From the NCBI GenBank assembly GCA_001584585.1, contig LSYV01000295.1:1-15573 (forward strand): 15,573 nt of DNA. The letters are read 5' to 3'. Below are positions 1-8,829 of this stretch, one piece after another. Under the pieces are notes generated by a model. That model was not told the DNA's origin. It worked only from the letters and a program-made list of their open reading frames with translations, and searched no databases. Both the position numbers and the translations under genes were made by a program. Origin of the DNA: Gonium pectorale. Lineage: Eukaryota > Chlorophyta > Chlorophyceae > Chlamydomonadales > Volvocaceae. How positions within the stretch are numbered: the stretch's first letter is position 1; the number at the start of each line of letters is the position of its first letter.

Positions 1-400
1 ATGGCCAGCAAGTCGTCGAAGTGGCGGCCTATCTCCGCCTGCTTGGCCGTGGGGTAGTTGCGCAGGGTATGGGAGGTGGGTGGGGGGCTGACGAAGCGCC
101 AGCTCGCCTCGTTGCGGATTGCGGGTGAGTCGTAACCACGTGCCTGCCACGCCGCCGTGTTGAGCTTGCCGTCAGGCCCAAACCATTTAGGCGGTGGCTC
201 CCCTGGGCGTTCGGCCGCTGCCTGCGCCGCGGCCGCCACATAGGCGCGCGCCGCTGCTGCCGCAGCATCCTCCGACCTCTCCAAAGCGTCTGCCAGTGGC
301 CGTGTAGCCGCTTCTGGCAACAGCGATCCGGCTCGCTCGGCAGCTGGCACTGGCAACGGCTCCGCCGCCGCCGACTCGCGCCGAGGCGCAGTTCCGGGGC
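1..400 (-). CDS. Partial exon of unidentified protein (minus strand, runs off left edge)
   Basis: Reading the minus strand from 400 down to 1 gives about 132 codons without a stop, in a frame that starts no long ORF of its own because it lacks an ATG. The exon opens just after a classic acceptor: a long pyrimidine tract ending in CAG (minus strand, about 440 to 401). Its first two bases complete a split codon. The product has an Ala/Glu-rich, probably helical first half, with DALERSEDAAAAARAYVAAA as a representative stretch, then a more complex second half containing PKWFGPDGKLNTAAWQARGY and SWRFVSPPP. The last codon is cut by the window edge. The third-position C/G bias fits algal coding sequence. 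I do not recognise the family. The upstream exon and start were not located with confidence. Being a real exon is likely; its function is unknown. Confidence 0.6.
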
Positions 401-1848
401 CTGGAAAGGCCAGAGAGGGAAGGGAGGGGGGGGACGGGGCAACCGCCAAGCAAAAAAACAAAAGCAAGCCACCAAGATGTGACTGCCGGCTCGCTGGACC
501 AGCCTACAACCACAAGGCGAGCGCTAAGACAAGACGGGCGGCCCTGATAGTCGTGCCTAGACAAAGGCACGCCGTGCCGCCACAAACCCGTACGACAGTC
601 CTCGCGAAACACGGTGCCGCAAACCCCATTTTAAACTCCGAGTGGAGCCCTCTACTTTCAAAATAACATACGTGAATGTCAGTAGCCGCAGGGTGCAGTG
701 CTGATATCCCCCTCCCCAAAGGGCAGCAGCCATAGGTTGCAGTGCTGAAAATCTGCACACGTGAGTAAGGCATCCATGGTCGCCCGCCCCGTGGTCGTCG
801 CCCAGTCGCGCGCCGGTTCTTGGTCCCGCACCAGGCCTCACCAGGTCACCCCGCAATGCCACCGGTCCCGTCTACCGGCACGATCACCTTGACGGGGGAA
901 AGCGGCGCGCGGCCCAGCAACGTTGCAACCTTAGGGGTGACAAGGGCATGCAACGGCCCTAGGAGGTGCCGTCCGCGCCTCAGCTGCACCCGGCCAAGTC
1001 CCAACTCCCACATGGGTTTCCCGTTTGGTCAACATGGGGATCCCCAACGAGACCATACAGCGCTCTTGCATACGCCGCAGATAAACTCAGGTTAAAACCG
1101 TATCCAGCCAGCGCGTTAGTCCACCAGGCGTGATCATCGCAACAGTAGGTGCTGGAAGCGCCAGGAGCTCCGTTACGCCGCCCGAAAGGCTCGGCCACGT
1201 GCGCCACGAGAGTGACGTGCGCAGCGGTCCACGGTTACCGACGTAAAAGAGCCAAATGTATTGCGGATGCCCGGGCTGGAACTTCTGCCCGGGCGCTGGC
1301 TGGCTGGCTGCCGGCGCTGGTCCGCTGGCGTCCCACGGGTCACCCCTTACGCCGCTGGCACCCCGACCCCAGCTTCGCAGCCCGAGTTTTTCGCACGCAT
1401 GCAAATGGTGCCCATGGGCTACCGCGCCGGCCACCTGCGTGTGCGCGTTAGCAAGGCGGTACGGGGCGGCGCGTTGGGTTGGACAGCGCGCCGTGAGACG
1501 GGCATTCCAACCAGCTTCAAATATGAGCCCGTTGGAAATCAGGGCGCGTCAACAAGGATGCTGCCAGGCCCGTTCCGTGCGGCTCTGAGGACCTCAGATT
1601 GGGCACAACTGCGCACGTCGTACTTTCCGCAAGCTTGTCGCATTTATGTCGTCTGAGCATTGGACACACAGTCAGCGCTTGCGCCATCGTAGCCGTACGT
1701 GGACGCTCGTTGCCATGCCTTTGGGGGGCCTGAGCGAAACGGCCCGGAAAACTCCCGGCCTGGACCCTTGATCCGCCGCCACCTCCCAACGCGGCCAGCA
1801 AGCCCACCCCGATAGGCGCCCACTCGACTTGTTGGCAGTCCGTGAGCG
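401..1848. other. Intergenic/undetermined region, no secure gene
   Basis: This stretch begins with the intron preceding the minus-strand exon; its pyrimidine-rich 3' end is at about 401-440. The rest should hold the upstream part of that gene and the upstream part of the gene starting at 1849. Open frames on both strands lack consistent codon bias. The best candidate coding piece is on the plus strand at about 1380-1440: a CAG acceptor-like site is followed by a short run with C/G-ending codons (reading FARMQMVPMGYRAGHL). It could not be joined in frame to the exon at 1849, because a TGA lies two codons upstream of that ATG. I found no TGTAA in either orientation, no tRNA-like element and no transposon termini. 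Confidence 0.4.
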
Positions 1849-4718
1849 ATGGCCCGGCCCTATACCAACCGCGATACGGTGCTCTTCAGCCAGCAGATGT
1901 GGTGGGTGGCCCCGGGGTTTTCAACCGGGGTTGGGGGTTGGGCGGAGTTAGCTACAGTGCATGCGCTGCACCGTGGCCCAAGGTGGCAGGAGCACCCACC
2001 ATCGGCAAAGCGCCCAAACTTGCGCAGCTGACTGCCCGCCACCCATCGTCTGCTGTCGAACTGGAGATGGGACCCCGCCCCGCGCACGCTGCCCCGCGCG
2101 CCGCTGCTCGCCCGTGCCACATTCCACCTCGCACGCATCTCTCGCGCCATGTCCGCCTCACCCACACGCCCTGTGCCCCCGCCCCTCACCGCTCCTGCCA
2201 CGCGCATGGCCGTCCGCGCCCCTCTTCCACCCCTGCCGGTTCTGCCCCAGCCGTCCCGGCGCGGGCTTCTCCGGCTTCATCGGCACCGGCTTCCGCTGCC
2301 CGCCCGACCTTGAGCCCGACGCGGGTTACCCCAAGCCCATAGTGGTGCTGCGCAGCTGGTACTGGCTGGGTGGGTGGCGGAGCACGCGCGTGGCCGGTGC
2401 TGAGGTTGTTACCATAATGTCCGCGGCAGGCAAGGGAGGCGGCGCGGTAGCCCGCAGCGTTACGCAGCGGGACCGAACGGGTGGTTGCGGCGGGACTAGG
2501 TCCCATGCGGCCGGGCTCGTGCGGGAAAGGCTGGCGGCTGGCAGCCTGGCACGCTAGGTTCGCGCGGCCAATCTGGCCATACTTCTCACCCCTCAGCGCT
2601 GAACTGCGCGCCCATTGCACTCTTTGCGCAAAGCCAAACCCGGTTCCCCGCCCGTTCTTCCGGCGCTTCGCGCCCGAACTCCCGTCCCCTCAGACGAGGG
2701 GTCCGGGCTGCTGGGCCAGACCAACGTGAGCAGCAAGCAGCTGCGCGCCGAGTTCCTGCCGCGGGAGGGGGAGCCGAGGCACTTTGAGAAGCGCTTCAAG
2801 TGGTCCTGGCCGCACGTCACGCCGGCGCGCATGAAGGTGCGGGGAGCCGGGAGGGGAGGGCGCGAGCGAGGGAAACGGGGTTGCCCGTGGCCCATGTGGG
2901 TCAGGCGGGAGCTTGGACTCGATGCATGGGCAGGAGGCTTCGGGCGTGGGCTGCAGAATCGCGAGCGGCGTGGCTCAAAACATGCCACACGCCACTTTGG
3001 CGGCACGGGGGAAGGAGGTATGGGGTGCATGGTACCGACCACGCAGCGATCGCAGCAAGGCGCGCCCGCGCAGACCCGTACTCCTGCCACCAGCGCCCAT
3101 GCCGTGTGCGGCGGCCCGGGTTCGGCCCCTCCCACCTCGCCCTCCCCCACGCTCCCCTCCCCCGTCAGGACACCGTCCGCGTGCTGCGCGAGGCCGAGGG
3201 CACCGCCCCGGACACCTTCTCGCAGTACGCCGCCACGGTGGGCGCCTACGTGTTCGGGGCGGGCCCGGACGGCGGCTTCAACGGGTACCTGGGCCTGCCG
3301 GGCGCGACCGCAGAGGCGGCCGCGCGGCTGCCCCAGGGCGCGGTGCCGCCGCGCAGCCAGCCCTGGGCGCTGGAGCTGTTCATCAAGGTGTGCTCCCCTC
3401 ACCCGTTGCTGCCGTTACTGTAGCGATGAAAGAAGCGAGCGCCGGGTGTGCCACTCTGGCGTGAATTCAGGGGACGAGAAGAAGACCCGGCACCCAGCCG
3501 TATCGTTGCATCTGTGGGGGTTGTTCTGGCATACAGTGCCTGCGTCGCTTGCCTGTTGCCTCCGCCCCATCGCTATGGCGCGGGAGGGGGGAGAGAGGGA
3601 GGGAGGGGCTGGCGAGCTGCTCACGGAGGCGGGGCACACGGGAGGGGCGTGTGGCGGCGGTAGCGGAAGGGCGAGGTGGGCAACGGGAGGAGCGGGGCGG
3701 GAAGGACAGGTGTCTAGTGCGCAGCGCAGGGGCAGAGGAGCGGCTGCGTGATGTGGGGTGGAGCTGCGGGCGCGGCCGCAAACGGAAGTTATCACCGCCC
3801 CGAACTCCCGCTTCCAGCCATCACCGCTCCCTGCCTGCTCGCCCTCGCGGCCACGCTGCCTACCGGTACCTCCCACCCCACTCCGGTCCCCTCCCATGCC
3901 CGCAGGACGGCAACGGCGGCCGCTGGGCCTGCATACCCGAATACTCCACCGCCACAGGGTCCCTCACTGCCATCAACCTGCTCAAGGAGCAGCACACCGA
4001 CGCAGACCCCGCCACGCCCCTCGTGCTGGAGAAGCTGCGCCCCCGCGTGGCGCCGCCGCGGCCGCCGCTGCCGGCCGACGCCGCGGCCTGGCGGCGGGCC
4101 GGATCCGGATCGGATGGGTCGGAGCCCGGATCCTCGATCCGCACCTTTGTGGATCCGGTGGAGGGCCTGGTGATGACGGAGGAGGGGCTTGAGTCCCACT
4201 GGTCGCCGCCGGAGGTGCCCAGGTGGGCGGGGGCACAGTTGGGCCGGGGGTGGGGGGAAACTGGAGGATCGCGAGTAACAGGCAGAGCTATCAGGGTTGT
4301 TGACTTTGCAGCATGTGATTTGCAGCTGGGGCTGACCGGGACTCGGGGGGCGACCTACTGCCGCCGCCACACGCGTCCCACCTCGCCACACGGGCAGCGG
4401 CCCTGTCCCGCCTCCGGCGCCACCCTTTCGCAGCAGTCCCTTTTCCAAAGTGTCTCGCCGCTTGCGCCCGCCGCCTGCTCACCTGTCGCCCCCCCTGCCC
4501 CTCGCTCGCTCCCGTTCAGCGGCCACTCGCTGCACCGCTTGCCCGACGCGACCTACCTGCTCTGCCCCGACAACATCCACAGCTTCGGGGGCCCCGTCAC
4601 CTTTGAGCTGGGCGCCCGGCGGCTGGGGGGCAGCACCGGAGATGGCATGCAGCGCGTGGTGCTGCGCTTTGACGCCGACGGCGTGTGGCAGGAGGTGCGG
4701 TACGAGCTGTACGAGTGA
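1849..4718 (+). CDS. Six-exon gene, 349-aa protein of unknown function with DUF3598-like C-terminus
   Basis: Proposed exons are 1849-1901, 2251-2369, 2694-2836, 3169-3387, 3906-4222 and 4520-4718. Introns are 297-518 bases long with GTGNGN donors and pyrimidine-CAG acceptors, and every junction keeps phase (2, 1, 0, 0, 2), giving 1050 coding bases ending in TGA. The start is ATG 1849, with an in-frame TGA just upstream; the first, 53-base exon is the least certain. The protein has no evident membrane segment. Residues about 18-105 contain GFSGFIGTGFRCPPD, VVLRSWYWLD and KRFKWSWPHVTP. Residues 106-180 are mixed and end in WALELFIK. Residues 200-260 are Pro/Ala-rich linker. The last 60 residues carry LPDATYLLCPDNI (291-303) and RVVLRFDADGVWQEVRYEL. 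From memory, this tail resembles the C-terminal strands of DUF3598/BFA1-type lipocalin-fold proteins of plastids and cyanobacteria, but the N-terminal half does not obviously match. No clear transit peptide is seen. Structure is well supported; function is a guess. Confidence 0.75.
3582..3608 (+). other. G-quadruplex-capable G-runs inside intron 4
   Basis: Five runs of three or more G separated by 1-5 bases lie on the sense strand of the intron at 3388-3905. They satisfy the usual four-run G-quadruplex pattern. They sit in the middle of the intron, away from both splice sites. The wider intron is purine-rich from about 3570 to 3735, unlike the pyrimidine-rich 3' ends of its neighbours. Folding and any effect on splicing are inference. 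Confidence 0.5.
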
Positions 4719-4910
4719 GGATTGTCGCCGTACACACGGGCTGTGATGAGTGAGCAGGGTGCTGTGAGCACCTGCACGTGGTACTGAGAAGGGGATGGAC
4801 AAGGCATTGAGGAGTAGAAAGTTGGTGGGAGAGGTGGGAGGTACACACACAAAGAGCTCTCGACTCACTGCATAACGTGTGCACATGACAACACGCTTCA
4901 GGAATTATCC

Positions 4911-4948
4911 GGCTGGAAATTTGGGCTTATAAACTAGGCTGGAAATTT
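4911..4948 (+). repeat. Direct repeat of GGCTGGAAATTT
   Basis: The 12-base word GGCTGGAAATTT occurs at 4911-4922 and again at 4937-4948, 26 bases apart. The second copy continues into the palindrome GGAAATTTCC (4941-4950). The two copies lie in the AT-richer part of the presumed 3' UTR. No terminal inverted repeats or larger element were seen around them. Confidence 0.6.
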
Positions 4949-5313
4949 CCTCGGCTAGGTGTGCATGCGTGTACACATTCGTACCGAGTTGCACAAATTG
5001 TGCTGGCTTGCCTGGGAGGGAGTTGGCCCTCGGACAATCTATTTACAATCTACCCATGGCCGCATTGACGGGTACCTGTACCTCTGTACGACATACTGCA
5101 TACATGCCCGCTCCTGTTGCCTCTCTCCGGGGTGTGGCAGATGCATGTGAGCGGTCTGCATGACTCAGTTTTCGGTGGGTGTCGGTTTGGGCGGTTTGGA
5201 TGTTGCGGACACGTACAGTACGAGCATTGCAGGCTTCTTCACCACAGCTCACCGGCCCTTCAGCGATAGTATCATACATAAGTATTGCAATACATATTGA
5301 TGACAGAACCTAA

Positions 5314-5323
5314 TGTAATGTAA
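5314..5323 (+). terminator. Tandem TGTAA polyadenylation signal
   Basis: TGTAATGTAA is two abutting copies of TGTAA, the pentamer that usually precedes the poly(A) site in Chlamydomonas and Volvox mRNAs by roughly 10-20 bases. It lies 596 bases after the stop codon of the 1849-4718 gene and is the only plus-strand TGTAA I found in the window. It therefore most likely ends that transcript. It also sits only 82 bases before the first ATG of the next gene. Confidence 0.65.
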
Positions 5324-5405
5324 GTTCAGTCAGCGCTCGCTCATCGTGGCGTAGACCAAGTTTCGATGGCCCAGCAAGCGTGATACCCTTACTATGAACC
5401 TATGA

Positions 5406-8276
5406 ATGTACATAGTTAGAACATCGGCGATGGCAGCCATGCTGCTGGCGCGCGGCGTGGTTGGGCCTGGGCCTGGCGTGGGTCACGGATGCCGCCGCAG
5501 TAGCTGCGGACTCACGGCCGCACGGTCCCTTGCTGCGGCCTCTGCCGTCGACGACGGCGACGTAGGTGCAGTCGAGCGATTCGAGGAGGAGCGGCTACTG
5601 CGGACCTGCCTCACACGCCATCTGCTCCAGCGCATTGAGGAATCGCCGCCCGACACCTGCCTCGCCCACCTGGTGCGTCGCTCCTACGACCCCCGACACC
5701 TCAGCCCTAGTCGGGGGAAGTGTAGATGACCACTAGATGGGAAACGACACTTGGACGAGGGGTACATTCAACCTGGGAGCCCGTGACTTGGGCGGACGCT
5801 TCACGCTGGCATACGAGCCCCCACCGGTGCGCAATGATAGCGCTTCGCCACCCCTGTATGGGCATTGGGGCCCGCTGTGTGGTAGTGTGCACAATGCACT
5901 GGACGGCGACCCGGTGCAGTGTGCGCCGCGCACGTGTGTGCACCCGCTCCGGCTCTGGAGGTCTCGGCGTGCATGCCGAAACCCAGAGATTGCCCTTCGG
6001 GGCACGCACGTCCCACGCACCCGCACCTACGGTAGTGGCCTTGCCTTGCCCACGTTGCCTGAGCACCGGCGCTCTCCAAGCTCTGGCACCGCAACGCATT
6101 GTATGGCGCGGCCTTGCCTCCACAGGGCATCACGCGCCTGGTCTGTCCGCCCACCCCGCCGGCCCTGGCGGCCCTGGCGGAGGCGCTGGGCCGCTGCGGC
6201 TCGCCGGCAGAGGCGCGGGCCGTGCTGGCGGCGCAGCTGGGGCCGCCGCAGCCGTACGCGGGGTACGAGACGCCGTCTGGTGAGAGTCTAAAAGCACGTC
6301 AAAGTGCAATCGACGCATTTTTGCTGCCGCCCAACGGCTGTGACAGCTGGGTGGAAGCGAATGCGACAAGCGAGAGCACGTATGGTGCTAGGATCTGGGC
6401 AAGCCATCTAACGGCCTCCGAAACCTCCATGCTCAGGCCCATAGTGGACGCGCAGGGCCGCTGCCTTGACCGCTGTCTCGGCCGCCACTGCTGCCGGCAT
6501 CCAGCTGCCTTGTGTGGACCGCACGGGCCCTATCCTTGCTCACCGTGGCTCTAACGGTTGGGTTTTGCATGCAGCCATGCTGCCACCTCCGCCCTTCATC
6601 CTTTGTAGTTGCGTTGGAACGCCCGGGGAGGCATGCGCCAAAAGCTTCTCCGGTGAGATAGCCTCACGTTCCGTGATCCCCTGCTGCCCTGCCCCGCAGG
6701 CCGGCGGTGCCTCCTGGCCCCGGCTGAGCTGGTCCACCGCTTCCGGGACGCAACCCTGGAGGCGGCGCTGGTCCGCATGTTTGTTGCCATAGAGCGGCAG
6801 CGCGCGCCGATGGTGGGGCGGGTGCGGGACCTGCTGCGGGGGCTGCGGGCCGCGAGCACGGTGGGATTGCGGCCACGCGTACGGCGCACGCGGCGTGTGA
6901 TTGCATCTTGCCGTGAGGCGGACGATATCTGTTGGGACGGGACGAGCTTTCACCCGGGTGGTGGCCCTGAGATGGATGTGCCCCTCTCTGGGGACGCTGC
7001 CGTCCGCAAGCCGACACGCCCCCACGGGCTGTGCGCGGCGCGACGTGGCTCCGCGGGACGCTGTCGCCCGCATGCGAGCCGCCGTCCGCAAGCCGGCACG
7101 CCACCTCCGCGTCCCTCGACCCCGACCCCTGCGGGAACTCCCCGGCCCCGCGGCCAAGCACAGCCTCTTGGCCCTCCCGTCCGGCCCATGGCTCCTGCCG
7201 AAGCCCCCCTACCCCCCACCCGCGTCCCTGCGCCCTCCAGGTGACCCTGGCACCCCACTGCCTCTTCCACGCGCATCTCTTCATGCAGCGGTCGGAACCC
7301 TCCGACCCCACACCTCATCCCGCCTCACCGCAAACGACCTGGGCGCGCGGCGCCGGCGCCAAACCCTGCTTGGTCCCCGACCCACGACCCCGCGAGGGCC
7401 CCGCCCCAAGTCCCCGCCTCGGGCACGGCCTGGGCGTCCTGTTCCACGCGTGCGAGTACCCCGCCTTCCACCCGGAGTCCTTCCCCTTCCGACTGGGCCA
7501 CTGCCAGGAGGTCAGCCCGCTGCAGCTGGCGCCCGGGCAGCTGGAGCGGCGCAACACGCTGTGGTTTGGGGTGAGCGCGGTATCCGGGAGGCGGGCCAGG
7601 GAGGGATGAACAGTGGTTGGGGGTGAGCGCCTGGGGTGGTGGAGGCTGGGTCGGGACGGAGGCGCCTGGTTGGCGCTTTGGCAACGAAAGCCGTCGAGAT
7701 CGGGGGTCAGGGCTTCGCGCATTTCCCGCCATCTCCTCCGTCTGAATGGTTGTGAAGGATGCGCTCATCACCCGGCAGCCCCAGCAAATCCGGTTGGGAA
7801 GTCAGGCCCTCCACGGCTCAGCAAATTATGATGCGGCAATAGAGCCCGCTTCGCGCTGCCCATTTTCAAACGCCCTCCCCACCCCCTCCCTCCCCTCGCT
7901 CCCCACCCAGGGCCGTCTGCTGGCGCTGGACGTGTCCCCCGGCCTGCCCCTCCGCTCGCTGCTGTGGGCGGCCACCGCTCCGCTGGCCACCCTCTACGAG
8001 GAGGACTGGGGCCACCCGCTGGCGGACCTCACACTGGACCTGCAGCACCATACGCACATGCCGCAGACGCCGCAGACGCAGCAGACGTTGGCACGTGCAG
8101 TGAGGTCGACACTGGCGGCGCCGCCGTCGCTGACGCCACCACGGCCGGTGACAGCAACGGCGGCAGCGCCGGTATTTGGCGTGGAGGGGTGCCGGGGCGA
8201 CGCGCGGCCGCGGGGCGCTAATGAGTGTGAAGGGAGCGACGACCGACATCCGGCGCTGCTGGTTACTCTGCGATGA
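5406..8276 (+). CDS. Five-exon gene, ~425-aa protein of unknown function, possible organelle-targeted
   Basis: Proposed exons are 5406-5672, 6126-6279, 6700-6860, 7241-7570 and 7911-8276. Junction phases agree (0, 1, 0, 0), with donors GTGCGT, GTGAGA, GTGGGA and GTGAGC and CAG acceptors after pyrimidine tracts. In-frame ATGs lie at 5406, 5430 and 5439. The N-terminus from 5430 (MAAMLLARGVVGPGPG, then Arg/Ser/Ala-rich to about residue 45) has few acidic residues and resembles a mitochondrial or chloroplast presequence. Residues about 50-140 look helical (ERFEEERLLRTCLTRHLLQR; ALAALAEALGRCGSPAEARA). Exon 3 contains RFRDATLEAALVRMFVAIER. Exon 4 has a His/Cys-containing stretch, HACEYPAFHPESFPFRLGHC (263-282). 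Exon 5 has LLALDVSPGLPLRSLLWAA. I recognise no family. After about 8050 the algal codon bias moves to another frame ending at TAA 8219-8221, so the true C-terminus may differ from the TGA at 8274-8276. No TGTAA was found downstream. Confidence 0.7.
6999..7102 (+). repeat. Degenerate short direct repeats in intron 3
   Basis: GCCGTCCGCAAGCCGACACGCC (6999-7020) recurs at 7081-7102 with one mismatch. A partial related copy, GGGACGCTGTCGCCCGCATG, lies between them at about 7056-7075 and matches the sequence leading into the first copy. The repeats lie in the intron at 6861-7240 and look like local duplication rather than a mobile element. Confidence 0.5.
8061..8087 (+). repeat. Nine-base microsatellite within coding sequence
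   Basis: Three units of CCGCAGACG (the third changed to CAGCAGACG) follow one another in the last exon of the 5406-8276 gene. They encode repeated Pro-Gln-Thr in the spliced frame and Ala-Ala-Asp in the frame that carries the codon bias further downstream. The unit length is a multiple of three, so unit gain or loss alone would not shift the frame. Confidence 0.6.
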
Positions 8277-8829
8277 CAGCGCTTTGCAGAGTGGTGATGT
8301 GTGTCAATTGATGCGCGGTGCGTGCGGTGCACCATGCGTGCACAGCATGGGGGTTTGGCGGCAGGAGCTTGCGGGAGCGAATACGTGCGGGCGGGCGTGC
8401 GGAACGCAGCACCATCTTACCATCTCGGGCGTGATGGTATCGTTGGTACGCTGGGGCTGCAGTAGAGGTGCGTGCGGAACGCATCCCGCGGTGCAGCGAG
8501 GAGGGGGACCCGCCCTGGAAAACACGGGCCCCGGTGCCCGAAGGGGCATGAACCGACCCACGGGTCAGTGTGCCGGCTGCAACCCCCTGGGGGCTGGTCC
8601 TCGGTACACGACGCAGGTTTGTCAGTTGCGCATTTAGACAGCATAATCGTTGATGGTTGTGAACAGATGTATGTCTCATTTTCGGCAACGTCGGGTTACG
8701 TCACCCGAGCGATTAATTCAGGGATGAATTTCTGAGTAGAAAGTGCATTCTCGTTCTGCCGCTGCCGATGCTTCTAGACCTTGTCATTTTGGGTCCATCC
8801 ACATTGCCAATCTGGATGTCGGATCCGTT
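8277..8829 (+). other. Intergenic spacer: 3' region of one gene and promoter/5' UTR of the next
   Basis: No coding-biased frame is visible. The first part is GC-rich, with a 14-base direct repeat GCGTGCGGAACGCA at 8395-8408 and 8470-8483 and small hairpin-capable words (GACCC/GGGTC near 8556-8567). From about 8635 to 8830 the sequence becomes clearly richer in A and T, as expected for the promoter and 5' UTR of the gene starting at 8830. TTACGTCA at 8696-8703 resembles a bZIP (CRE-like) site; this is only a motif match. No TGTAA was found for the upstream gene. Confidence 0.45.

Larger units (their letters stand above)
4719..5323 (+). other. Long 3' untranslated region of the 1849-4718 gene
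   Basis: After the TGA at 4716-4718 no coding-biased frame appears until 5406. GC content drops noticeably compared with the exons, especially around 4900-4960 and 5270-5330. The first plus-strand TGTAA is the double one at 5314-5323, so the whole stretch is best read as a roughly 600-base 3' UTR. A minus-strand TGTAA (TTACA at 5043-5047) has no minus-strand gene beside it and is probably chance. Confidence 0.55.

Noticed and set aside
1261..1656. 131-codon plus-strand frame with a partly natural-looking middle
   Set aside because: Begins at TTG, and codon bias holds only for about 60 bases near 1380-1440. It may contain a small exon but is not a supportable gene.
1842..2342. 166-codon plus-strand frame beginning at GTG
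   Set aside because: It starts at a non-ATG codon and, past 1902, runs through a Pro/His-rich pyrimidine tract that ends in a good acceptor; the region is better explained as intron 1 of the 1849-4718 gene.
2593..3402. 269-codon minus-strand frame
   Set aside because: It mirrors exons 3 and 4 and the introns of the plus-strand gene; its Arg/Gly-rich composition is typical of antisense to GC-rich coding DNA.
5043..5047. Minus-strand TGTAA (TTACA on plus)
   Set aside because: No minus-strand gene lies to its right with coding bias, so a single pentamer here is likely chance.
6901..7626. 241-codon plus-strand frame across intron 3 and exon 4
   Set aside because: Its frame differs from the phase-consistent exon 4 frame (7241-7570), and the product is Pro/Arg-rich noise.
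8550..8610. Small inverted repeats (GACCC/GGGTC, CCCCCTGGGGG)
   Set aside because: Stems are short and expected by chance in GC-rich DNA; no tRNA or other RNA fold is supported.
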